From positions 1-62,035 of the forward strand of contig NZ_JAAFZA010000034.1 of NCBI RefSeq assembly GCF_015356865.1: a DNA stretch of 62,035 nt, in the 5' to 3' direction. The stretch is from Catenulispora pinisilvae (GTDB taxonomy: Bacteria; Actinomycetota; Actinomycetes; Streptomycetales; Catenulisporaceae). The notes under the pieces were generated by a model. That model was not told the origin of the DNA. It was given only the letters and a program-made list of their open reading frames with translations, and made no database searches. This document shows, one piece after another, positions 14,685-23,900 of this stretch (its first letter is position 1; every line of letters starts with the position of its first letter). Both the position numbers and the translations under genes were made by a program.

Positions 14685-15488
14685 GTGGACCTGACACAGC
14701 TAGCGATCGAACAAGCCATAGCCACGATGTGGAACCGGTACGACGAACCGTTGTCGCTGGCGGAGATCGCCGACTCCGCGATCATGAGCGAGTGCTGCTT
14801 CCCCCGGGTCTTCCGGTCCATGACCGGAGCCTCGCCCGGCCGGTTCCTGTCCGCCATCCGGGTGTTCAAGGCCAAGCACCTGCTGCTCCAGACCCGGTTG
14901 AGCGTGACGGAGATCGCCTACCAGGTCGGCTACAACAGCCTGGGGACGTTCACCAGCCGGTTCAGCCGCGGTGTCGGGGCCCCGCCGGGGCGGTACCGGG
15001 CCAAGTCGCAGGCCGGCGGACACCGGATGATCGACATGGCGCCGGTCCCGCCCAGCGGGTGGACCGGGGAGGTGATGGGGTCGGTGGTGGTGCCGGAGCG
15101 CGGGACCGCCACGCGGACGTATGTGGGGCTGTTCGCCAGCCCCGCGATCGAAGGGCTGCCGGTCTCCTGCGACGTCGTCGACGGGTCCGGCGCGTACACG
15201 CTGCGCGGTGTGCCCTCCGGCAGCTGGTACGTCCGGGCCGCGGCGGTCCGCACGCAGCAGGTGGACCCGCGGCCGTGGGCCCGGCAGCCACGCTTCCTGG
15301 GCCCGGGGGAGAAGGTGACGGTGGGCCCGGACGAGTGCGCGGTCAAGCTGGACATCGATCTGCGCGCCGCCACGATCCTGGATCTGCCGATCCTGCTGGC
15401 CCTGCCCGAACTGGACAATTTCGGGCCGTCGGCGGCCGGGGAGCTGGTGGCGATCGGCGGGCCGGGGCCGGCGGGCGTCGTGTCTTAG
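14685..15488 (+). CDS. AraC-type HTH regulator with C-terminal beta-sandwich domain
   Basis: 267 aa from a GTG with GGGAG upstream. The N-terminal ~105 residues are an AraC/XylS double HTH (LSLAEIADSAIMSECCFPRVFRS; LSVTEIAYQVGYNSLGTFTS). Unlike most AraC proteins the HTH is N-terminal. The remaining ~160 residues (GEVMGSVVVPERGTATRTYVGLF, then SGAYTLRGVPSGSWYVRAAAV) look like a carboxypeptidase-regulatory or transthyretin-like beta-sandwich. It lies between transporter genes within the enediyne locus and is a candidate pathway-specific activator. The ligand is unknown. Confidence 0.8.
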   Translation: MDLTQLAIEQAIATMWNRYDEPLSLAEIADSAIMSECCFPRVFRSMTGASPGRFLSAIRVFKAKHLLLQTRLSVTEIAYQVGYNSLGTFTSRFSRGVGAPPGRYRAKSQAGGHRMIDMAPVPPSGWTGEVMGSVVVPERGTATRTYVGLFASPAIEGLPVSCDVVDGSGAYTLRGVPSGSWYVRAAAVRTQQVDPRPWARQPRFLGPGEKVTVGPDECAVKLDIDLRAATILDLPILLALPELDNFGPSAAGELVAIGGPGPAGVVS

Positions 15489-15551
15489 AGCCGTGCCGAA
15501 AAGGACGCTGATCGCGAGTCCTGGTTCCGGTGGCGCTCGGCTCGGCGCCGC

Positions 15552-15582
15552 GCGAGGGCCTGAGGCCTCCCTCGGCCCTCGC
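15552..15582. terminator. Hairpin between convergent genes
   Basis: GCGAGGGCC and GGCCCTCGC form a 9-bp stem; the 13-base loop contains a GAGGCCTC palindrome. It lies in the 150-base gap between the AraC-type gene and the convergent MFS gene, where a bidirectional terminator is expected. Confidence 0.45.
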
Positions 15583-15640
15583 CGGTCTTCTCCTGACCCT
15601 GACCTGAGTCCTGGCTCCTGACTCCTGTTACTCCTGAGTC

Positions 15641-17443
15641 TCAGACCGGTTCGCCCACCAGCTCCTCACCCGCGATGGCTTCCAGGGAGCGGCCCTTGGT
15701 CTCGGCGCCGGTCCACCAGAACGCCAGGATCGCCGCGGCCAGGGGGACGGCGCCGATCACGGCGGTCTGGGCGATCGAGGGCACCGTGGCGCGGGCGACG
15801 ACCACGGCGAGGATCAGCACACCGCCGAGCTTCGTCATCCCGGCGGCCAGACCCGCGCCGCGGGTGCGGACCCGAGTGGGGTAGACCTCGGCGGCGTAGC
15901 CGACCGCGACGGCGGCCAGCGAGCTGGTCGCGGACAGCGGCACCACGAGCAGGACCGACAGCAGCAGGCGGTTGTGGGCCAGCGAGTCGCCGGCCACGAC
16001 GAAGCCGATGAGCGTGGCGGCGGTGAGGACGCAGAACGCGATGATGGTGCGGCGGCTGCCCAGGACCCCGTACATCCAGGCCGCCAGGATCGTCAGCGGC
16101 AGGCCGATCAGGGCCGCGTTGCGCACGACGTAGTCGGAGGCCACGGCGCTGTAGCCGAGCCGCTGGATGTTCGTGGGCACCCACTGCTGGAACCCGTACG
16201 TCACCAGCCCGACACCCAGCCCCAGCAAGGCGATCGCGATGCTGGTGCCGAGCATCGGGCGGCGGACGAAGTCGATTACGGAGCCCCGGTGCGAAGCGGG
16301 ATCGGCTACCGAGCCCGGATCGGCTACCGAGCCCGGATCGGCTACCGAGCCCGGATCGGCCGCCGAGCCCGGACCGACCGCCAAGCCCGGATCGGCCGTC
16401 CACCCAGGACCGGCCACCGAGCCAGGATCGGCCGCCAAGCCAAGACCGGCAGCCAAGCCAGGAGGACCGATCGGCGCCGGACCGGTCCGCGGCAACGGGA
16501 CCGCGCTGACGACCGCGCCATACCGGGCCATGACCGCCTCGGCCTCCTCGACCCGGCCGCGCGTGATGAGATACCGCGGCGACTCCGGGATCCACTTGTT
16601 CAGCGCGATCAGCAGCAGCCCCGTGGGCAGCCCGATCAGCCACATGATCCGCCAGCTGTAGTGCGGCGTCAGCCAGGCCGACAGGGAGCTGACGAGCACG
16701 TAAGCCGCCGCCACCTCGCCGCCGACCAGCATCATGGTCCAGCCCCGGTGCCGCTTCGGCATCGTCTCGGACAGCAGCGTGAACGCCACCGGCAGCATGC
16801 CGCCGGCGCCGATCCCCATCAGCAGGCACATCAACAGGTTCCAGCCGAAGCTGGGCATCGTGCCGCAGATCGAGGTGGAGACGAACAGGATGCCCGCGAA
16901 CATGATCGAGGCGCGCCGCCCGATCCGGTCGCCGAGCGAGCCCCACAGCCACGAGCCCAGCACGGTGCCGCCGATACCGAACAGCGGCAGCCAGGCGACG
17001 GTGGTGTAGCTGTGCTTGTTGGCCGGCAGCAGATGGTATTCCTTGGCCACGCCGGGGGTGATGAACGACAGCGTCGCCGGCTTCATCACGTCGATGGTGA
17101 CCGCCACGGCCATCACCATCAGCAGGATCACGTGCTGCGCCCGCAGCGGCGCGTCGTCCAGCGGCCGCACCCGGACCCGCGCCGCGGTGCGTGCCAGCTC
17201 GCCGCTGCGGCGGGGCAGCAGCCCGTACAGCACCAGCGGCAGGCCGAGCAGGATCAGGGCCATCCCGGTGATCATCGGCGCGTCCGGGCTCATGCCGGAC
17301 ATCTGATACCCCATGTGGCGGGCGCTGTAGTACATCGGCAGATGCAGCAGGACGCCGACCGAGCAGGCGACGGTGCCAGCCCAGAACGCGGCCGGGTGCT
17401 CGAAGCCGCGGACCGCGCCGCCGCGTGCGGATGTGTTCCCCAT
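15641..17443 (-). CDS. MFS transporter, sugar-porter-like, with repeat-expanded loop
   Basis: 600 aa. Two extra N-terminal hydrophobic segments precede a standard 12-helix MFS core. The A-like motif (GSLGDRIGRRASIM), the mid-loop PESPRYLITRGRVEEAE and the late region YPTRVRTRGAG are typical of sugar-porter/SV2-like transporters. The central cytoplasmic loop between TM6 and TM7 is lengthened by a six-residue GSVADP-type repeat (DNA repeat at 16299-16460). It is divergent from the halogenase gene across 208 bases and lies within the enediyne locus, so it may move a precursor or product. Substrate unknown. Confidence 0.8.
   Translation of the reverse strand: MGNTSARGGAVRGFEHPAAFWAGTVACSVGVLLHLPMYYSARHMGYQMSGMSPDAPMITGMALILLGLPLVLYGLLPRRSGELARTAARVRVRPLDDAPLRAQHVILLMVMAVAVTIDVMKPATLSFITPGVAKEYHLLPANKHSYTTVAWLPLFGIGGTVLGSWLWGSLGDRIGRRASIMFAGILFVSTSICGTMPSFGWNLLMCLLMGIGAGGMLPVAFTLLSETMPKRHRGWTMMLVGGEVAAAYVLVSSLSAWLTPHYSWRIMWLIGLPTGLLLIALNKWIPESPRYLITRGRVEEAEAVMARYGAVVSAVPLPRTGPAPIGPPGLAAGLGLAADPGSVAGPGWTADPGLAVGPGSAADPGSVADPGSVADPGSVADPASHRGSVIDFVRRPMLGTSIAIALLGLGVGLVTYGFQQWVPTNIQRLGYSAVASDYVVRNAALIGLPLTILAAWMYGVLGSRRTIIAFCVLTAATLIGFVVAGDSLAHNRLLLSVLLVVPLSATSSLAAVAVGYAAEVYPTRVRTRGAGLAAGMTKLGGVLILAVVVARATVPSIAQTAVIGAVPLAAAILAFWWTGAETKGRSLEAIAGEELVGEPV
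16299..16460. repeat. 18-bp coding tandem repeat, 9 units
   Basis: Nine units of 18 bp near GGATCGGCTACCGAGCCC, the first three identical and later ones diverging. On the minus strand they encode six-residue units like GSVADP in the central loop of the MFS protein. Length divisible by 3 keeps the frame open. Confidence 0.9.
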
Positions 17444-17651
17444 AGTGATGTCCGTGCCTCCTGATCGGCGGATGAGCGGTCCAGAGCAAGAGACATCCTG
17501 CGTGCGGGCCGTGACGGTGTCTTCTCTCTGCGTGCCCAGTTCCCGGGCAACGCCGGAGAAGGCTTCGCGGGCGCGCCTTGGCCACGCTGAAGAGACGAGG
17601 GTCCGCCAGAGGCGTCCCTGCCGTCTCCCGCACAGTGAGGTTGAGGTATCC

Positions 17652-19490
17652 GTGACCGACGACCGTTATGACGTGGCCATCCTCGGATCGGGGATCGGCG
17701 GTTCCATGCTGGCGTGCATCCTGGCCCGGCACGGTGTCAGGACCCTGCTTCTAGAGGGCGCGACCCACCCCCGGTTCACCATCGGCGAGTCCCTCATCCC
17801 GGAGACCGGGATCCGGCTGCGGATCATCGGCGAGAAGTACGGCGTGCCGGAGATCGGCTGGATCGGCGCTTTCCACCGGCTGCGCGACAACGTGAGCAGC
17901 AACTGCGGCGTGAAGCGCTCCTTCAGCTTCATGTACCACAGCGAAGGACGGGAGCACCGGGACGGCGAGGTGAACCAGCTGCCGACGCTCACCCCGCCGA
18001 TCGGCCCGGACTCGCACCTGTTCCGCCAGGACGTCGACGCCTACCTGGCGGCGCTGTCGATCCAGTACGGCGCCACCTTCCGCCAGGGCACCCGGATCGA
18101 GGACATCAAGTTCGGCGAGGACGAGGTGGAACTACACGCTGCCGGCGGCGTCAGCTTCAAGGCCAAGTTCCTCATCGACGCCTCCGGCATGCGCTCCATG
18201 GTCTCCGACCAGCTGGGGCTGCGCGACGAGACGCCGCGCTTCAAGACCGACACCCGCACGCTCTACACGCACATGATGAACGTCCCCAGCGCCGACCTGC
18301 TGCTGCCGGATCCGCAGCGCCGCGGCGTGCCCTCGCCGCTGGGCCAGGCCACCATGCACCACATCTTCGACGGCGGCTGGATCTGGGTCATCCCGTTCAA
18401 CAACCACCGGCAGGCGACCAACCCGCTCACCAGCGTGGGCATGATGCTCGACCGGCGTAAGCACCCTGATGCGCAGGGGTCGCCGGAGGAGGAGTTCCGC
18501 AGCGTCATCGCCCGGTTCCCGACTATCCGGCGGCACTTCGACGGCGCCGTCGCGGCCCGGCCCTGGATCGGCTCCGGCCGCCTTCAGTACTCCTCGCCGC
18601 ACCTGCTCGGCCCGCGTGTGCTCCAGCTGCCGCACGCCGCGGCGTTCGTCGACCCGCTGTTCTCCTCCGGCATGTCGGTGCTGACCGTGGCCGTGGACCT
18701 GATCGCCGAGCGGCTGTTGCGGGCGGTCCGGGACGACGACTTCGCCACCGAGCGGTTCCAGTTCGTCGAGGACGTGGTGAATACCGGGTTCGACCACTAC
18801 GACATGATCGTCTCAGGGGCCTTCGACTCCTTCGCCAGCTACGACACCTGGAACGCCTGGAACCGCAACTGGGCGCTGGGCAACATGCTCGGCGCGTTCG
18901 GCCCGCTGTCCCTGCTGGTCCGCTATCTGCAATCCGGCGACCCCTCGCACCTGGCGAAGACCACCGAGCCCGGGCGGATCGGCGTGCTGGGCAGCCACCT
19001 GCCCAACGTGGTCGCCACGATGCGCGGCTCGCAGGACGAGATCGAGGCCGCCACCCGCGGCGAGATCACCCACGCCGAGGCCGGGCGCCGCATCTTCGAG
19101 CGGCTCGGGAAGCTGGACTTCGTGCCGAAGTACATGGGCTTCGGCAAGCCGGAGCAGGGCGCCACCGCGACCTTCACGCTGCTGTCCGGCGCGCGCCACG
19201 TCACCTGGTACCGCCGGCACGGCACCGCGGCGTGGAAGGAGAACTGCACGTTCCCCCTGCGCACCTATGCGCGCGAGGCCTTCAAGTGGGCGCTGGAGAG
19301 CCGGCGCGAGGGTCTGCGCCGCGGCCGCAGCGGCATCCGCGACATCCTCTTCGCCGACAACCAGGACTGGCGCCACCTGCCGCCGGCGATGAGCGCCCAC
19401 GGCAAGCTCTGGCCGGCGATCCCGCCGGCGGCCGAGCCCGCTGTGCCGGACAGCGAGCCGGCCGAGCCGACGACGGAGGTCACCGCATAG
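17652..19490 (+). CDS. Flavin-dependent halogenase
   Basis: 612 aa from a GTG after a TTGAGG-type signal. The N-terminal FAD site is GSGIGG with HPRFTIGESLIPE. A Lys at about residue 88 (CGVKRSFSF) is in the region of the catalytic Lys. WIWVIP (W243-P248) is the WxWxIP halogenase motif, and FVDPLFSSG (F332-G340) fits the second halogenase signature FxxPxxSxG. This favours a true halogenase over a plain monooxygenase. It should need FADH2 from a partner such as the flavin reductase at 27634-28185. It may chlorinate an aromatic or polyketide part of the enediyne, as halogenases do in calicheamicin and C-1027 biosynthesis. Its end overlaps the convergent antiporter gene by 11 bases. Confidence 0.8.
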   Translation: MTDDRYDVAILGSGIGGSMLACILARHGVRTLLLEGATHPRFTIGESLIPETGIRLRIIGEKYGVPEIGWIGAFHRLRDNVSSNCGVKRSFSFMYHSEGREHRDGEVNQLPTLTPPIGPDSHLFRQDVDAYLAALSIQYGATFRQGTRIEDIKFGEDEVELHAAGGVSFKAKFLIDASGMRSMVSDQLGLRDETPRFKTDTRTLYTHMMNVPSADLLLPDPQRRGVPSPLGQATMHHIFDGGWIWVIPFNNHRQATNPLTSVGMMLDRRKHPDAQGSPEEEFRSVIARFPTIRRHFDGAVAARPWIGSGRLQYSSPHLLGPRVLQLPHAAAFVDPLFSSGMSVLTVAVDLIAERLLRAVRDDDFATERFQFVEDVVNTGFDHYDMIVSGAFDSFASYDTWNAWNRNWALGNMLGAFGPLSLLVRYLQSGDPSHLAKTTEPGRIGVLGSHLPNVVATMRGSQDEIEAATRGEITHAEAGRRIFERLGKLDFVPKYMGFGKPEQGATATFTLLSGARHVTWYRRHGTAAWKENCTFPLRTYAREAFKWALESRREGLRRGRSGIRDILFADNQDWRHLPPAMSAHGKLWPAIPPAAEPAVPDSEPAEPTTEVTA

Positions 19491-20787
19491 CGGCGAGCCT
19501 GACCCTGCGCTCCTCCTCCGCCGGGGTGCCGCCGATCCGCGCCTCGGCCAGGCGCAGGATCGGCGGCGCCATCAGCGAGGTGGTGACCGCGACCAGCACC
19601 ACGATGGTGTAGGAGCCGGTGTTCAGCACCCCGATCCGCAGCCCCACCGTGGCCACGATGATCTGGATGACGCCCCGGGCGTTCATCCCGGCGCCCAGGG
19701 CCAGCGACTCCCAGCGGTCCAGCTTCGCGGTCACCCCGCCGAGGAAGGCCCCGGCGAACTTGCCCAGCGCCGCGATGCCGATCGCCACGACCGCGGCCGC
19801 CAGGATCGCCGGGTGCCGCAGCACTCCCAGGTCCATGCGCAGCGCGGCGGTGGCGAAGAACAGCGGTGCCAGGACCGCGGCCACGACCGTGCGCAGCGGT
19901 GCCAGCCAGCGCAGATCGGCCTCGGCCGCGGTGCCGACCACCAGGCCGCCGACGAACGCCCCGAACGAGGCCTCCAGCCCGGCGGCCTGCGAGGCGGCCG
20001 CGCAGCCCAGGAACATCGCCACCGCGGTCACCACCACCGGGCCCGGCGCCGAACCGCGTCCGGCGCGTCCGATCAGCGGCGCGGCCAGCGCCCGCCCGAC
20101 CGTCACCGCGCCGAGCACGAGCACCGCCAGCCACACCATCGACTGCCACGGGAAGTGGTGGGCGCCGGCCGCCGCCATCGCCGAGACCACCGACAGCAGC
20201 AGCCAGCCGGCGACGTCGTCGGCCACCCCGGCGGCGATCGTGAGCTGGCCGAAGTCGCGGTGCAGCAGACCCATGTCGTCCAGGGTCTTGGCGATCACCG
20301 GCAGGGCGCTGACACACATCGCGACCCCGGCGAACAGCGCGAAGTCCGTGCGGTCGGCGCCGTGGCCCAGCAGCGAGGCCGGCGCCAGCCGGCCGGCCGC
20401 GATGCCCATCGCCAGCGGCAGCGCCAGGCCGAACCCGGCCACCCACAGCGCGACCCGGCCGCGCCGGCGCACCAGGGGCAGATCGATGTCGACGCCGGTC
20501 AGCCCGACCAGCAGCAGCACGCCGAACTGCGCGACGCCGTCGAGCAGATGCACCTGCTCGGCCTGGGGCGGGAACAGCCAGTGATAGAGGCGGGGAATGG
20601 TGTGGCCCAGCAGCGAGGGCCCGAGTATGAGCCCCGCGCACAGCTCGCCGCACACCGCCGGCAGGCCGAAGCGCGCGGCCAGCCGGCCCAGCAGCACGGC
20701 CAGCAGAAGCAACGCGCCGGCGGTGACGATGAGGACGAGCAGGCTGTGGCCGCCCAGCGGGGCGGCGGGGATGGACGTGGACGGCAT
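19480..20787 (-). CDS. Cation/proton antiporter (Kef/NapA type, CPA2)
   Basis: 435 aa with about 12-13 transmembrane helices. Motifs of the Na+/H+ exchanger domain: LGRLAARFGLPAVCGELCAG, GPSLLG, LLVGLTGVDIDL, AGVADDVAGWLLLSVV (the Asp pair of transport sites) and GMNARGVIQIIVATVGL. No C-terminal TrkA-N domain is present. Divergent from pksE across about 200 bases, it shares that promoter region, which suggests co-regulation. A role in the enediyne pathway (ion balance or self-protection) is only inferred from position. Confidence 0.85.
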   Translation of the reverse strand: MPSTSIPAAPLGGHSLLVLIVTAGALLLLAVLLGRLAARFGLPAVCGELCAGLILGPSLLGHTIPRLYHWLFPPQAEQVHLLDGVAQFGVLLLVGLTGVDIDLPLVRRRGRVALWVAGFGLALPLAMGIAAGRLAPASLLGHGADRTDFALFAGVAMCVSALPVIAKTLDDMGLLHRDFGQLTIAAGVADDVAGWLLLSVVSAMAAAGAHHFPWQSMVWLAVLVLGAVTVGRALAAPLIGRAGRGSAPGPVVVTAVAMFLGCAAASQAAGLEASFGAFVGGLVVGTAAEADLRWLAPLRTVVAAVLAPLFFATAALRMDLGVLRHPAILAAAVVAIGIAALGKFAGAFLGGVTAKLDRWESLALGAGMNARGVIQIIVATVGLRIGVLNTGSYTIVVLVAVTTSLMAPPILRLAEARIGGTPAEEERRVRLAAMR

Positions 20788-20989
20788 GGAGCCTCCCTGG
20801 TGACGAACCCGATGGACGGGGCCTCATGGTCTCCGCGGGCCCAGGGGCGTTCCTTCTTCCAGATTGCCGTCCCGGCGCCCGGACCTTCGCAGCCTTCTGC
20901 CTTGGGCACGGCTGGAGAAGCAACCGCTGCTCCGGCGGCCGAATACTTCCGAATCATCGACACATTCACGCCCATGGAGGGAGATCACG

Positions 20990-23900
20990 GTGTTGCCGAA
21001 AGAACAGCACGCCGCGGCGGACCGGATCATCGCCGGAGGTGGTGGCGAGGTGAGCGGCACCGGACCTGGTAGCACCGGAGCCGGCATCACCGGAACCGGC
21101 ACCACCGGAACCGCTACCACCGGCACCGGGATCGCCGTGGTCGGGATCGCCTTGCGGTATCCCGACGCGGCGTCCCCGGACGAGCTGTGGCGCAACGTGC
21201 TGGCCGGCCGCCGTGCCTTCCGGCGGCTGCCGGACGAGCGGATGCGGGCCGAGGACTACTACTCACCCGATCCCGCCGCACCGGATCGGCACTACTCGAA
21301 GATGGCCGCGGTCCTGGAAGGGTTCGACTTCGACCGGGTCGGCTACCGCATCGGCGGCAGCACGTTCCGGTCCACCGACATGACGCACTGGCTGGCGCTG
21401 GACACGGTGGCGCGGGCTTTGGACGACGCGGGGTTCCCCGCGGGCGAGGGCCTGCCGCGGCAGAACACCGGCGTGGTCATAGGCAACACCCTCACCGGTG
21501 AGTTCAGCCGGGCCAACCTGATGCGGCTGCGCTGGCCGTACGTCGAGCGCACGGTCGGCGCGGCGTTGCGGGAGCAGGGCTGGGACGACGCCGCGCTGGG
21601 CGAGTTCCTGACCGCGCTGGAGGCCCGCTACAAGGCGCCGTTCCCGCCGATCGACGAGGACTCGCTGGCCGGCGGCCTGGCGAACACCATCTCCGGCCGG
21701 ATCTGCAACTACTTTGACTTCGGCGGTGGCGGCTACACCGTGGACGGCGCCTGCTCCTCCTCGCTGCTGTCGGTGGCCACCGTCTGCAACGCGCTGGCCG
21801 CCGGGCAGATCGACGCGGCGGTGGCCGGCGGTGTGGACCTGAGTATCGATCCGTTCGAGGTCATCGGGTTCGCCAAGACCGGGGCCCTGGCCCGGTCGGA
21901 AATGAAGGTCTACGACAAGGACTCCAACGGCTTCTGGCCCGGTGAGGGCTGCGGGATGTTGGTGCTGATGCGCGACGAGGACGCGGTGCGTCAGGGCAAG
22001 TTCCGGTACGCGACCATCGCCGGCTGGGGCCAGAGCTCCGACGGCAAGGGCGGGATCACCCGCCCGGAGGCCTCCGGGCACCGGCGCGCCATCAGCCGGG
22101 CCTATGCCAACGCCGGGTTCGGGGTGGAGACGGTCCGCTACTTCGAGGGCCACGGCACCGGTACCGCCGTCGGCGACGCCACCGAGCTGGAGGCGATCAG
22201 CGGTGCCCGTCGCGACGCCGCCGGCGTGGCGGCCGGGACCGCGGCGATCAGCACCGTGAAAGGCAACTTCGGCCACACCAAGGGCGCCGCCGGCGTCGCC
22301 GGGCTGATCAAGGCGATCCTCGCGGTACGCCACCAGGTGATCCCGCCGGCCACCGGGCACTACGACCCGCATCCGGTGCTGCTGGCCGAGGACGCGACGC
22401 TGCACGTGCCGGACCGCGCCGAGCTGTGGCCGGACGGCGCGCCGATCCGGGCCGGCGTGTCGTCGATGGGCTTCGGCGGCATCAACGCGCACCTGATCGT
22501 CGAGCACGCCGACGGCGTCCGCCGCACCAACATCGGCAAGAGCACCACCCGGCTGGTCCGCTCCCGTCAGGACTGCGAGATCCTGCTGCTGGACGCGGTC
22601 GGCGTCGCCGAACTGCGCGGCCGGGTGGCGCAACTGGCCGGCTTCCTCACCAAGCTGTCCTTCGCCGAACTCGGCGACCTGGCCGCCACACTGTCCGGGG
22701 AGCTGACCGGCCGGCCGCTGCGCGCGGCGATCGTGGCCCGCTCGCCCGAGCAGGCCGAGGAGCGGCTGGGCCGGCTGCTGTCGCTGCTGGACTCCGGCGC
22801 CCGCCAGGTGTTGGACCCGGCCGGCGGGGTGTTCCTGGGGGCGGCGGGCCGCCTGCCGCGGCTGGCGTTCCTGTTCCCCGGCCAGGGCGCCGGACGGCGC
22901 GCGGACGGCGGTGCGCTGCGGCGCCGGTTCCCGGCCGTCGACGAGCTCTACCGGGACCTGGCCCTGCCCACCGGCGGCGACCAGGTCGCGACCTCGGTCG
23001 CCCAGCCGCGCATCGTCGCCGGCTCCGTCGCCGCGATCCGGGTGCTGTCGGCGCTGGGGATCACGGCGTCCGGCGCGGCCGGGCACAGCCTGGGCGAGCT
23101 GACGGCGCTGCACTGGGCCGGGGTGATGGCCGAGGAAGCGGTGCTGGCCCTGGCCGCCGAACGCGGCCGGGTGATGGACCAGACGTCCTCCGGCGGCGGC
23201 GCGATGGCCTCGATCGCGGCCTCGGCCGACCAGGTCAACGACCTGCTTTACCCCGAGCCGGTGGTCATCGCCGGATACAACAGCCCGACCCAGACCGTGG
23301 TGAGCGGTCCGGTCCAGGCCGTGGAGTCGGTCATGGAACGGGCCCAGGCACGCGGTCTGAGCGCGACCCGGGTCTCGGTGTCGCACGCGTTCCACTCCGC
23401 CGCGGTCGCACCGGCCGCCGAGCTGTTCGGACGGCACCTGGCGGCGCAGGACTTCCGTCCGCTGGACCGCACCGTGGTCTCCACGGTGACCGGTGCGCCG
23501 CTGCCCGCCGACACCGACGTGGCCACCCTGCTCAGCGGCCAGATGCTGGCCCCGGTGCGGTTCCACGACGCCGTGGCGGCGCTGGCGCGCGACTGCGACG
23601 CCTTCATCGAGGTCGGTCCGGGCCGGATCCTGCGCAACCTGGCCGCCGAGATCGCCCCGGCGGTACCGGCGGTGTCGATCGAGTCCGACAGCATGTCTCT
23701 GGCAGGGCTCTTCCATGCCGTTGCCATGGCGTATGTGCTCGGTGCGCCGGTCGAGCACGGCGAGCTGTTCCGGGACCGGTACGTCAAGCCGCTGCCGCTG
23801 GACAAGGAGTTCGTGTTCCTGGCCAGCCCCGCCGAGGCCGCGCCCGAGGGCGACTTCGCGGTCGTCAAGGCGGCCCTGGCGGCTCCGGCCGCGCTCGCTC

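Noticed and set aside
20864-20989. Longer PksE start 42 residues upstream
   Set aside because: The upstream part lacks an RBS and family similarity, whereas the GTG at 20990 has GGAGGGA at good spacing.
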